Source: Frankiales bacterium
GTDB taxonomy: Bacteria; Actinomycetota; Actinomycetes; Mycobacteriales; Jatrophihabitantaceae
Assembly: GCA_025966315.1 (NCBI GenBank)
Contig: JAOPUZ010000011.1
Location: 24,680 to 88,679, forward strand
Reading direction: 5' to 3'
Length of the DNA: 64,000 nucleotides
The position numbers and the translations under genes were made by a program. Positions within the stretch are counted from its first letter, which is position 1; each line of letters opens with the position of its first letter. The notes under the pieces are model-generated. The model was not told the DNA's origin. It saw only the letters and a list, made by a program, of their open reading frames with translations, and made no database searches. This document shows, piece by piece, positions 44,640 through 53,247 of the stretch.

Positions 44640-44661
44640 ATTGTAACCAAAAACCTTGACA
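44640..44661 (+). promoter_or_regulatory. Conserved box upstream of second binding-protein gene
   Basis: ATTGTAACCAAAAACCTTGAC (44640-44660), followed by A to give a TTGACA -35 (44656-44661) and a CACGCT at 44679-44684 (17-nt spacing) as possible -10. Almost the same box occurs at 39451-39471. A further ATTGTAA lies 8 nt upstream. Confidence 0.65.
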
Positions 44662-44775
44662 TGGATTGCCGGTCAGGTCACGCTTATCGACACCCAGGCC
44701 CCGCGCGTGATTCGGCGGTTAGCTCAGTCCCGTTCCTGACGCTCTTCCTCATTCGTTTCTCGGCAAGGAGCCGGC

Positions 44776-45858
44776 ATGTCTCTGGTCAAACATCGCACCA
44801 CCGTTGCTGCGGTCAGCGTCGCCCTGTGCGGCATCCTGACGTTGTCCGCCTGCTCGTCCTCGTCCTCGCCGTCTTCAGCGGGAACGCAGACCACGGCCGC
44901 CGCGGCCACGATCGGTACCGGCGGCACGCTCGACTCGGTCTGCAAGGCCGGCGAAGCCGAGGGCTCACTTTCCTTCCAGGACACGACCGATCCGGAGATC
45001 TTCGCCAAGGAGATCGCCCCGTTCGAAGCGAAGTACCCCGGCATCAAGATGAACTTCGGATCGCTGCGGCCGCAGGATTCGGTCGCCCGCATCGTCAGTG
45101 AGAAGCAGGCTCACCACGCCATCGACGTCGACGCCACCGCCATCGACATGCCGTCGGCGGCGCCGCTGATCCAGCAGGGTCTGGTGCAACCGGTCGACTG
45201 GACCGCACTGGGCGTATCCAGCGACGACGTGCTGACCAACCAGGGCGTGCAGTTCGTCCGTACCCAGCGCATCATTCTGGGACTGGGTTACAACACCACC
45301 AAGTTGCAGGCCTCGGACCTGCCCGATACCTGGGATGAACTGATCAACTCGAAGTGGGCCGGCAAGATTATCGTCGATCCGCGCGGGCAGTACCTGTCCG
45401 GTCTCGGCATCGCGTGGGGCAAGGACAAGGCCGTCGCGTGGTACAAGAAGTTCCTGTCCACCGACAAGCCGCAGGTGGTCAAGGGCGCCACCGCCAGCGT
45501 GCAGGAAGTGACCAGCGGCCAGGTGCTGCTGACGACCAGCTCGCATGACGCCGAGATCAACGAGCAGAAGGCCAAGGGTGCGCCGGTGGCCATCAAGTAC
45601 CTTGACGTGGTGCCGACCCAGGATCACTACACCCTGGTCGTCAAGGGTGCTGCGCACCCGAACGCCGCGGCTTGTTTCCTGGGCTGGTACGCCAGCGACG
45701 AGGGAGCCGCCTCGCAGTTGAAGTACGAGTTCAAGGGCAACGAGGAACAACCCAGCAACATGCCTGCCGGAGCGAAGCTGGCGGCCGTCACCAACGAAGC
45801 CGATTCCACGGTCCAGGACGACACGGCGACCGAGTTCGCCAAGCTCAGCTCGAGCTGA
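44776..45858 (+). CDS. ABC transporter substrate-binding lipoprotein, paralogue
   Basis: 360 residues; lipobox LTLSAC (Cys26), Ser-rich linker, and a binding fold aligned along its whole length with the protein at 39569-40636 (shared DPEIF/DPDVF, FxAKYPGIK, SLRPxD, LGLGYNT, LPDTW, TTSSHDAE, YLDxVPTQD). No second ATPase or permease follows, so it probably feeds the same importer with a different ligand range or affinity. It starts a separate unit with cupin and hydrolase genes downstream. Confidence 0.88.
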   Translation: MSLVKHRTTVAAVSVALCGILTLSACSSSSSPSSAGTQTTAAAATIGTGGTLDSVCKAGEAEGSLSFQDTTDPEIFAKEIAPFEAKYPGIKMNFGSLRPQDSVARIVSEKQAHHAIDVDATAIDMPSAAPLIQQGLVQPVDWTALGVSSDDVLTNQGVQFVRTQRIILGLGYNTTKLQASDLPDTWDELINSKWAGKIIVDPRGQYLSGLGIAWGKDKAVAWYKKFLSTDKPQVVKGATASVQEVTSGQVLLTTSSHDAEINEQKAKGAPVAIKYLDVVPTQDHYTLVVKGAAHPNAAACFLGWYASDEGAASQLKYEFKGNEEQPSNMPAGAKLAAVTNEADSTVQDDTATEFAKLSSS

Positions 45859-45897
45859 ACCCGCCACCCTTACCAATAACCGCTGGAGGAAAGTCGA

Positions 45898-46575
45898 ATG
45901 ACCGGCAGCACCGATAACGCCCACTCGCAAGAACAATCCCACGGGCATTCGCACGGCTCGTCGGAACCCGCAGCCCACTCGCACGGTCACTCGCACGACG
46001 AGGGTGACCCGAACGGCCCGCGCCGTAAGGGCAAACTGCATTACCACGAGGAAGAGGTCCGCCCGCTGGAGGCGTACCCGCTGGTGCACCGTCAGCCGCA
46101 CCTTGATCTCTATGCCGACTCCGACCGTAAGCACCCCGGCCGGGACGTCGATCTGCCGTTGCGCACCATCCAGTTGCACATCGGCCGGCTCGACCCGGGG
46201 CAGTCGACCAACCTGCACAAGCACCACAACGAGGCCGCGATCTATATCATCGCCGGCACCGGATACAGCGAGGTCCAGGGCGAGCGGATCCCGTGGTCGC
46301 AAGGGGATTTCATCTACATCCCCACCATGCAATGGCACACCCACGTCAATCCGGCCGACGCCACCGATCACGCGCTCTACATGGGCATCACCAACAAGCG
46401 GATGCTCGACTGGCTGGGCCTGGACCGCAAGGTCGAAGCCGGCCGGCACGTGCCGATGGAGGACGTGCAGCGTGAGATCGAATCGGGCAAGTTCTCGCCG
46501 TACTCTCATTACAACGTCTCACCCGAGACGGGCGTGCGGTTCGGCCCCGAGGGCTTCATCACCCACGGCGACTGA
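45898..46575 (+). CDS. Cupin protein with His-rich N-terminus
   Basis: 225 residues, ATG 45898 behind GGAGGA. Residues 8-38 are rich in His-Ser-Gly-Glu (HSHGSSEPAAHSHGHSHDEG), a likely metal-binding tail. The single cupin barrel has motif 1 STNLHKHHNEAAIYIIAGTGY and motif 2 YIPTMQWHTHVNP. A related His-rich segment occurs in the cysteine hydrolase. Possible mono-cupin dioxygenase or isomerase. 9 nt upstream of the bicupin gene. Confidence 0.82.
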   Translation: MTGSTDNAHSQEQSHGHSHGSSEPAAHSHGHSHDEGDPNGPRRKGKLHYHEEEVRPLEAYPLVHRQPHLDLYADSDRKHPGRDVDLPLRTIQLHIGRLDPGQSTNLHKHHNEAAIYIIAGTGYSEVQGERIPWSQGDFIYIPTMQWHTHVNPADATDHALYMGITNKRMLDWLGLDRKVEAGRHVPMEDVQREIESGKFSPYSHYNVSPETGVRFGPEGFITHGD

Positions 46576-46584
46576 GCACCAGCC

Positions 46585-47640
46585 ATGGCACGCTCGATAA
46601 CCCAGACCGGTACCACCCACTACGAGGTGCAGAAGAAGCGCCGAGCGGCCAAGGTCGAGCAGAGCCGGCAGCATCGGACCGCGGTCATCCGAACGTCGGA
46701 CGTCGTGCTGGAGGACAACCCCAGCCGGCGGATGCGACGCGGCATCTATCTAGGGGCCGACGGCCCGCATCCGACGCACGTGCTGGATGCGGCCGTCCAC
46801 GAGGTCAGCCCGGGGATCACCTCGAGCATTCACCGGCATTCGTGGGACGCGATCATGTGGGTGATCGAGGGCACCGGGTGGACCGAGATCGACGGCCAAC
46901 GGGTCGAATGGCGGCCGTGGGACACCGTCTATCTGCCGCGGTGGGCGTGGCATCGTTCCGGTACCGACGGCGACAAGCCGGCGCGCTATCTGACCTGGAG
47001 CGTCGAGCCCATGTACGAGACGTTCGGGTTGGCCGTCCTCGAAGACGCCGGTGACGAGCCGTTCGCCCAACTACCGCCGGCGCCGCGCTCGACCGCGCCG
47101 GATGACGCCGGGCCCGACTCCTACGGGCGGCGCATGCGCCGGCTCGCCGCGGCCTATTCGCCTGCCACGGCGCACCGGCTGATCACCAAGTGGGAGGACG
47201 TCAACCCGCGGGTGACCAAGCGCGGGGCGCGCAGCATGTTCCTGGTCGACGAGACCATCGGCTACCGGACGTCCGGGCTCACCGCGGTCATGCACGAGCT
47301 CGGCCCGGGCCTGTGGCAGGCCAAGCACCGGCACGGCGGTGAGGCATACCTGTACGTGGTCAGCGGACGCGGGCACACCGAGATCGACGGGGTGGATCAC
47401 CCGTGGAGCGCCGGTGACCTGGTCGTGGTCAACCACTGGTGCTGGCATCAACACATCAACGACGACACCGAGAACTCCGCGCGGCTGATTCGGGTACACA
47501 ACGTGGATGCGCTCTATGACCTGATGCAGATTCTGCTCGACCCGATGCAGCTCATCGAGGAAGAGCCGGATCTGGCCGATGCTCCGGATCTGACTGGTTA
47601 CCGCTGGCCGGACCCGATGGCCGGCCGGCCGGCGTTCTGA
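46585..47640 (+). CDS. Bicupin protein (gentisate-dioxygenase-like layout)
   Basis: 351 residues with two cupin domains. Domain 1: SSIHRHSWDAIMWVIEGTGW and LPRWAWHRSGT. Domain 2: AKHRHGGEAYLYVVSGRGH and NHWCWHQHIND. Length and duplication match gentisate 1,2-dioxygenase and relatives (Fe(II) ring-cleaving enzymes), though both sites here keep His ligands while gentisate dioxygenases normally use only one. It overlaps the amidohydrolase gene (TGATGA). Inference: oxygenative cleavage of a hydroxylated ring. Substrate not known. Confidence 0.8.
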   Translation: MARSITQTGTTHYEVQKKRRAAKVEQSRQHRTAVIRTSDVVLEDNPSRRMRRGIYLGADGPHPTHVLDAAVHEVSPGITSSIHRHSWDAIMWVIEGTGWTEIDGQRVEWRPWDTVYLPRWAWHRSGTDGDKPARYLTWSVEPMYETFGLAVLEDAGDEPFAQLPPAPRSTAPDDAGPDSYGRRMRRLAAAYSPATAHRLITKWEDVNPRVTKRGARSMFLVDETIGYRTSGLTAVMHELGPGLWQAKHRHGGEAYLYVVSGRGHTEIDGVDHPWSAGDLVVVNHWCWHQHINDDTENSARLIRVHNVDALYDLMQILLDPMQLIEEEPDLADAPDLTGYRWPDPMAGRPAF

Positions 47641-49331
47641 TGACAGCCGCTGGTCCGGAGTATTCCGGCAACCTCGAACTGGCTCTGATCAACGCGCGGC
47701 TGTACGGGCGACCGGCGGCGGACCGAGCGCTACTGGTGCGCAACGGGCGGATCGTGCTGATCGGCAGCGTGGACGAGGTGCGGGCGGCGGGCGGCCCGGC
47801 GACCGAGGTTCTCGACCTGGCCGGGGCGTCTGTGCTGCCGGGCTTCACCGACAGTCACACCCACTTTCATCGAACGGCCATGCTGCGTAAGCACTTTCTC
47901 GATTTCGAGGGCATGACCACGATCTCCGGTGTGCTCGCGGCCGTCGCCGAGCGGGCGGCCGGACTGCCCACCGGAACTTGGCTACAGGGCGACAACCTGG
48001 TCGCCGGCACGCTGGTCGAACGACGGCTGCCTGACCGCTACGAGCTCGACGCGGTCGCGCCGGATCACCCGGTCCTGCTCCGGGGGATGGGCAAGCACGT
48101 CGTCGTGGCCAACTCATGGGCTTTGCGGTTGGCCGGCATCGATGCCGCGACCCGAGATCCCGACGGCGGCCGGATCGATCGGGATGGCGCCGGCGATCCG
48201 ACCGGGATCCTGCACGAGCGGGGCAAACTGCGGCTGGACACTACCCGGGCCGACACGGTCGTACCGGCGCTGGATGACGGCCAACGACTGGCGGCGTTGC
48301 GGGCCGGCATCGGCGAGCTGCACCGCAACGGGGTCACCTCCATTCACGAAATCACCCGTACGCCGGAGGAGTTCGGCGACTACGCCCAGCTGCACGCCAA
48401 CGGCGAGCTCGGCGTCCGGGTGGTCGGCTACCCGCGAGTCCTGGAAGGCCGAGCGCCCTTGTCGGCCCTGGTGGATCTCGGCTTGCGGTCCGGGTTCGGC
48501 GACGACTGGCTGCGACTCGGCGGCGTGAAGCTGAGCATCGACGGAGCCTGCACGTTCCGCAATGCCGCGGTGTATGACGCCTATCCCGGCCAGCCGGCCA
48601 ACTTCGGCATCATCCGGGCCACCGCTGACGAGGTCGACGCGGTGGTGTTGGAAGCCGATCGGCACGGGCTGCAGGTCGCCGTGCACGCGATCGGCCCGCG
48701 GGCGGTCGACATGGCCTTGGATGCTTTCGCGGGATTGCCGGCGAGCAGCAGTGCTAACGGCAATACTGGTAACGGCCGCGGTGGGCAGCGGGGTCGGCTG
48801 CGGCACCGGATCGAACATGCATACCTGCCGCCGTCGAACGGACGGCTGAGCGACCAGTTCAAACGAATGCGAGATCTCCAGCTGGTGTTGTCCACCCAGC
48901 CTGCCTTCATTCACAGCGTGGGGGATTCCTGGTTCGACATCTTCGACGAGGGGCAGGCATCGGCCATGGTGCCGTTGCGGTCCGCGCTGGATGCCGGTCT
49001 GACCGTGCTGGCCAACAGTGATTGCCCGAGTGCGCCGCCCGCGCCGCTGGTCGGTATCCAGGCGGCCGTGAACCGGCGGACCTCAGCCGGCCGGCCGCTC
49101 GATCCGGCCGAACGGATCACGGTGGTCGAGGCCATCACGATGTACACCTCGGCGCCGGCCTATGCGGCGGGCGAGGAATTCTCCCGGGGGCGGCTGGCGA
49201 CTGGGTTGCTGGCCGACCTGACCGTGCTGGCCGCCGACCCCGAATCGGTCCCGGCGATCGACCTGGCTGGTATCGACGTGCTGGCCACCGTGGTGGGCGG
49301 ACAGCTCATGCACCGACACCGATCCATCTGA
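47640..49331 (+). CDS. YtcJ-like amidohydrolase (Amidohydro_3)
   Basis: 563 residues: PGFTDSHTHFHRTAML (HxH metal site), the lid region, VAVHAIG and RHRIEHAY (two His), and VLANSDCPSAPP (Asp). Residues around GLPASSSANGNTGNGRGGQ form a polar insertion. The family includes N-acyl and exoenzyme hydrolases of broad range. Co-translated with the bicupin. It probably hydrolyses an amide or ester intermediate. Confidence 0.85.
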   Translation: MTAAGPEYSGNLELALINARLYGRPAADRALLVRNGRIVLIGSVDEVRAAGGPATEVLDLAGASVLPGFTDSHTHFHRTAMLRKHFLDFEGMTTISGVLAAVAERAAGLPTGTWLQGDNLVAGTLVERRLPDRYELDAVAPDHPVLLRGMGKHVVVANSWALRLAGIDAATRDPDGGRIDRDGAGDPTGILHERGKLRLDTTRADTVVPALDDGQRLAALRAGIGELHRNGVTSIHEITRTPEEFGDYAQLHANGELGVRVVGYPRVLEGRAPLSALVDLGLRSGFGDDWLRLGGVKLSIDGACTFRNAAVYDAYPGQPANFGIIRATADEVDAVVLEADRHGLQVAVHAIGPRAVDMALDAFAGLPASSSANGNTGNGRGGQRGRLRHRIEHAYLPPSNGRLSDQFKRMRDLQLVLSTQPAFIHSVGDSWFDIFDEGQASAMVPLRSALDAGLTVLANSDCPSAPPAPLVGIQAAVNRRTSAGRPLDPAERITVVEAITMYTSAPAYAAGEEFSRGRLATGLLADLTVLAADPESVPAIDLAGIDVLATVVGGQLMHRHRSI

Positions 49332-49344
49332 GAACGGAGCAGCT

Positions 49345-50709
49345 ATGTGTGGCAACGAAGGCCATTCGCATTCGCCGACCGGGATGTCTCGGGGTGCCAC
49401 CGGTGTCCGCGTGATGTCGATGAACCGCATGCAGACTATCGCCCAGCACGTCGTCGGCTCGGCCGAGGTGCGCCGCTCGGCGGCCGGTTTCATCGGCTAT
49501 GGCGACACCAAGCGTGGTGACCGGGTGCTGCTCGCGGTACCGCGGATCACCGACGGCGAGGTGATCGAGACCGTAATCGGGGCCATGCATGACCGTGGTG
49601 CCAAGGTCGATCTGATGGTGCTCGACGACGAGCCGGATCGGGACTTTCGTCCGCTCGACGAGATCGAGATGATGATGCGTCGCGAGCCGTACTGGGTGAA
49701 CCTGCGTCGCGGCGACCGGGCGCCGTGGATCGAGGAACTGGCGGCGGCCCGCAACTACGATCTGCTCATCCACGGCTCGGCCGGACCGGTGCCGAAATCA
49801 GCCGGTCGCTACGAGGCGTTCCCGTGGACGACCAAGGAGCATTTCCTCGGCGAGGCCAACCTGTTCCCCCGCGAGCTGCACCGGATCATCAACGAGCACA
49901 CCTGGTCGCGGATAACGGAGAACATCGGCGGCCGGCTCAGCCTGACCGATCCGGAGGGCACCGATCTGACGATGTCGATCCAGGAGAAGCCGTTCCACGA
50001 CGGCCGCCACGATTACGGCCTCAACCCCAAATGGGGTCATCTGATGGCGCACCCGCCGACACCGGTGGAGCCGGACGACGACACCACCGGCGTCATCGCC
50101 GGCACGATGAGTCACTACGGCCGTGCTTTCCCGCGGATCGAGATCGAGGTGCAGCGTTCGAAGGTGGTACGCATCTCCGGGGGCGGCCAGTACGGGCAGG
50201 GCTGGCGCGATCTCGACGAGGAATCGGCGAACATCCAGTACCCGTGCTTCCCCGCACCCGGCCTGTTCTGGCTGTGGGAGCTGGCCATCGGCACCAATCC
50301 GAAGATCCGCCGGCCCTCCAACATCGACCGGCTGTCCTCCGACGGCTTCGAGTGGGAACGCCGGCGCGGCGGGGTCATTCACTGCGGCTTCGGTACCCGT
50401 TGGCGCTCGGCCGAAGAGGACTGGGCCGGTGATCAGGGCTTGCTGTACGGGCACCTGCACGTCCACCTGCTGTTCCCGACACTGACGGTCGAGACCGCGG
50501 ACGGCCGGGTCATACCGGTCATCGAACACGGCCGGCTGAGTGCTTACGACGACCCCGAGGTCCGCGATGTGGCCGCTCGCTACGGCGATCCGGACGAACT
50601 GCTGCACGATGACTGGGTCCCCGCGATCCCGGGCATCAGTACGACCGGATCGTTGACGGAATATCAGGCCGATCCCGGTCGGTTCATCTATCCAGTGGCC
50701 AGCCGCTAA
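49345..50709 (+). CDS. Divergent M29/NicX-like metalloprotein
   Basis: 454 residues. The C-terminal part GHLHVHLLFPTLTVETADGR and VIPVIEHGRL lines up with the metal-ligand end of the M29 protein at 22893-24104 ([10 protein letters not shown]...[13 protein letters not shown]). The middle part ENIGGRLSLTDPEGTDLTMS also matches the M29 substrate domain, but the [10 protein letters not shown] block is absent. 2,5-dihydroxypyridine 5,6-dioxygenase (NicX) is a known non-peptidase of this fold, so a mononuclear-iron oxygenase is possible. The N-terminus (MCGNEGHSHSPTG) carries a short His motif. Last catabolic gene before fgd. Confidence 0.65.
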   Translation: MCGNEGHSHSPTGMSRGATGVRVMSMNRMQTIAQHVVGSAEVRRSAAGFIGYGDTKRGDRVLLAVPRITDGEVIETVIGAMHDRGAKVDLMVLDDEPDRDFRPLDEIEMMMRREPYWVNLRRGDRAPWIEELAAARNYDLLIHGSAGPVPKSAGRYEAFPWTTKEHFLGEANLFPRELHRIINEHTWSRITENIGGRLSLTDPEGTDLTMSIQEKPFHDGRHDYGLNPKWGHLMAHPPTPVEPDDDTTGVIAGTMSHYGRAFPRIEIEVQRSKVVRISGGGQYGQGWRDLDEESANIQYPCFPAPGLFWLWELAIGTNPKIRRPSNIDRLSSDGFEWERRRGGVIHCGFGTRWRSAEEDWAGDQGLLYGHLHVHLLFPTLTVETADGRVIPVIEHGRLSAYDDPEVRDVAARYGDPDELLHDDWVPAIPGISTTGSLTEYQADPGRFIYPVASR

Positions 50710-50791
50710 GCTGACCACGCGATACCGTAGCCAATATTCAATCTCAGTTTGAGTCCCGTCGGATGCCGGCGGGCGGGAAAGGTGAACACGC

Positions 50792-51793
50792 GTGGTCAAG
50801 TTCGGATACAAGGCGTCGGCGGAACAGTTCGCGCCCTCAGAGTTGCTGCGATACAGCGTGCTGGCCGAACAGACCGGTTTCGATTCGGTGTTCGTCAGCG
50901 ACCACCTGCAGCCCTGGCGGCACGACGGCGGGCACGCGCCGGCCGCCCTGCCCTGGCTGGGTGCCCTCGGGGCGCAGACCTCCCGGATCATCATCGGCAC
51001 CAGCGTCCTGACCCCGACCTTCCGCTATCACCCGGCGGTGGTGGCGCAGGCGTTCGCCACCCTGGGCTGCCTGTTCCCGGACCGGGTCGTACTCGGTATC
51101 GGCTCCGGCGAGTCGATGAACGAGGCGCCGCTGGGCATCGAATGGCCCGAGGCCAAGGAGCGCTTCGCCCGTCTCAAAGAGGCGATCGAGCTGATCAAAC
51201 TGCTCTGGGCCGAGGATCGGGTCGACTTCGAGGGCACGTACTACAACGTGGAACGCGCGACCATCTACGACCGTCCAGCCACTCCGGTACCGCTCTACAT
51301 CGCCGGCTCCGGCCCGGCCGCGACCCGGCTGGCCGGCCGCCGCGGCGAGGGCTTCATCACGACCAGCGGCAAGGCACCGTCCCTCTACTCCGACACGTTG
51401 CTGCCGGCCGTTCGCGAGGGCGCGGCGCAGTCCGGCCGGGCCCTGGCCGACGTCGACATGCTGATCGAGGTCAAGGTCTCGTTCGACCCGGACGCCGAAC
51501 GAGCCCTGCAGGACACCCGCTTCTGGGGTGCGCTGGCCCTGTCGCCGGATGAGAAGACCGGCGTCGAGGACCCGGTCGAGATGCAGCGGCTGGCCGACCA
51601 ACTTCCGATCGAGCGCGCCGCCAGCCGGTTCATCGTGTCGAGCGACCCGGACGAGCACGTTGCGGCCATTTCGCGTTACCTCGATCTGGGCTTCACGCAC
51701 TTGGTCTTCCACGCCCCCGGTCCGGACCAGGAACGCTTCCTGCGCTTGTACGGCGAAGAGATCCTGCCTCGGCTGCGCAAGATCACCGGCTGA
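50792..51793 (+). CDS. fgd: F420-dependent glucose-6-phosphate dehydrogenase-like protein
   Basis: 333 residues, GTG start at 50792. The match to mycobacterial Fgd1 is strong by eye: GYKASAEQFAP, SDHLQPWRHDGGHAP (catalytic His), IIIGTSVLTPTFRYHPAVVA, VLGIGSGESMNEAPLG (acid), EVKVSFDPDAERALQDTRFW and HLVFHAPGPDQERFL. It reduces F420 with glucose-6-phosphate, supplying F420H2 for LLM and nitro-reducing enzymes. Closely related sugar-phosphate or alcohol dehydrogenases of the same LLM branch cannot be excluded. A GTAGCCAATATTC stretch at 50727-50739 is weakly like the binding-protein boxes. Confidence 0.8.
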   Translation: MVKFGYKASAEQFAPSELLRYSVLAEQTGFDSVFVSDHLQPWRHDGGHAPAALPWLGALGAQTSRIIIGTSVLTPTFRYHPAVVAQAFATLGCLFPDRVVLGIGSGESMNEAPLGIEWPEAKERFARLKEAIELIKLLWAEDRVDFEGTYYNVERATIYDRPATPVPLYIAGSGPAATRLAGRRGEGFITTSGKAPSLYSDTLLPAVREGAAQSGRALADVDMLIEVKVSFDPDAERALQDTRFWGALALSPDEKTGVEDPVEMQRLADQLPIERAASRFIVSSDPDEHVAAISRYLDLGFTHLVFHAPGPDQERFLRLYGEEILPRLRKITG

Positions 51794-51805
51794 GCCGGCG
51801 CGCTG

Positions 51806-52789
51806 ATGTCGACCAGTCCCAGCACATCCACCGGCGGCGACCGCACCTGGCTGATCGCGCTCGCGGCCGGCATGTGGGGTCTGGACGGGCTGCTGCGCAA
51901 GCCGCTGGCCACCACCATGGCCCCGGCGACGGTGGTGTTCTGGGAGCACCTGATCGTGGTCGCGCTGGTGTTGCCGTTGCTACCCCGCGCGGTGGCCGTC
52001 TTCCGGCGCTGCTCGTGGCGGGACCGGGCCGCGGTCGCGGCCATCGGTATCGGGGCTTCGGCTGTCGGCACGGCTCTCTTCACCGAGGCTTTCACGCTGT
52101 CGGCGGCCAACGGTGACTTCGTCACGCCGCTGGTCCTGCAGAAGTTGCAGCCGCTGTTCGCGGTCGCGCTCGCGGTCGTGCTGTTGCGGGAACGGCTTCG
52201 GCCCGGCTTTGCCTACTACGCGGTGCCGGCCTTGGTAGGCGCTTGGCTGCTGGCCTTCGCTCAGCCCTTCCACGTACACGTATCCGCGGTCGAGGTGGCG
52301 TTGCTGGCCCTCGGATCGGCTGCCCTGTGGGCGGCCGGGACGGTGCTGGGCCGCCTGGTCAGCGATGCGATCCCGCCGCGTGAGCTGACCGTGCTGCGTT
52401 ACGCCTGGGGCTTGCCCGCCGCGCTGGTCGTGGTCTGGTGTACCCACGCACCGGTCACGCTCGGCCCCAACGTGGGACGGGACTTCGTCGGGTTGGTGCT
52501 GTTGGCGCTCATCCCGGGCATGTTCGCGCTGGTCCTGTATTACGTCGGGCTGCGTCGGACGCCGGCCTCGCGGGCGACCTTTGCCGAGCTGGCCTTTCCG
52601 GCCACCGCGGCCGTGGTCGGCGTGTGGTGGCTGAACGGCCATCTCACCGGGTCGCAGTGGTTGGGGTTCGCGCTCATCGCCGTTGCCGTCGCGGGTTTGG
52701 GTTGGCACGAACGAGGCCGGACGCCGGCCGTGATGGTCTCGACCGGACGGGTCGAGTTCGAGTTGGTACCGATAGGAGCAGATCGATGA
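51806..52789 (+). CDS. EamA/DMT-family transporter
   Basis: 327 residues, ten predicted TM helices in two EamA repeats (VVFWEHLIVVALVLPLLP; ELTVLRYAWGLPAALVVVW). Drug/metabolite exporters of this type move amino acids and small polar compounds. 12 nt after fgd and overlapping the peroxiredoxin gene (ATGA), so it is part of the same transcript. Confidence 0.85.
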   Translation: MSTSPSTSTGGDRTWLIALAAGMWGLDGLLRKPLATTMAPATVVFWEHLIVVALVLPLLPRAVAVFRRCSWRDRAAVAAIGIGASAVGTALFTEAFTLSAANGDFVTPLVLQKLQPLFAVALAVVLLRERLRPGFAYYAVPALVGAWLLAFAQPFHVHVSAVEVALLALGSAALWAAGTVLGRLVSDAIPPRELTVLRYAWGLPAALVVVWCTHAPVTLGPNVGRDFVGLVLLALIPGMFALVLYYVGLRRTPASRATFAELAFPATAAVVGVWWLNGHLTGSQWLGFALIAVAVAGLGWHERGRTPAVMVSTGRVEFELVPIGADR

Positions 52790-53247
52790 GCGCAGGCCCT
52801 GATATCCGATTGCACGCCGGCGACCCGGCGCCACAGTTCTCGCTCGCGGCGGCGGATGGCAGCGTCGTGTCGTTGAGCGACTTCCGCGGCGGCCGGGTGA
52901 TCGTCTACTTCTACCCGAAGGCGATGACCAGCGGCTGCACGATTCAGGCCCACGAGTTCGAGTCGCAGCTGGCGCGGCTGCGTGCCGAGGGTGCGTCGGT
53001 GGTTGGCATCTCGCGCGATCTGCCCGAGAAGCTGGCCGAGTTCGCCACCACCGAGGAGCTGAGCTTTCCGTTGCTGTCGGATCCCGATTCATCCGCGCAT
53101 CGGGCTTATCACGTGCTCACCGAGCAGATCGTGGACGACCAGACCACCGTCAAGGTGCTGCGCTCGACCTTCGTCGTGTCCGCGGACGGGCTGATCGAGC
53201 AAGCCAACTACGGCGTTCAGTCGGATGCTTACGTACCCGCGGTCTGA
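52786..53247 (+). CDS. bcp: Bcp/AhpC-type peroxiredoxin without the usual resolving Cys
   Basis: 153 residues. Thioredoxin-fold peroxiredoxin: PAPQFSLAAADGSVVSLSDF, FYPKAMTSGCTIQAHEFESQ (peroxidatic Cys in TxxC). In most Bcp proteins a second Cys sits five residues later (TPGCTTQACEF); here it is His, so the enzyme should behave as a 1-Cys type. It removes peroxides, which oxygenases of the locus may generate. The last 19 nt overlap the 3' end of the convergent LtrA gene. Confidence 0.85.
   Translation: MSAGPDIRLHAGDPAPQFSLAAADGSVVSLSDFRGGRVIVYFYPKAMTSGCTIQAHEFESQLARLRAEGASVVGISRDLPEKLAEFATTEELSFPLLSDPDSSAHRAYHVLTEQIVDDQTTVKVLRSTFVVSADGLIEQANYGVQSDAYVPAV

Noticed and set aside
44965..46509. 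Minus-strand frame of 514 codons
   Set aside because: Mirror of the second binding protein and cupin genes; no protein-like features.
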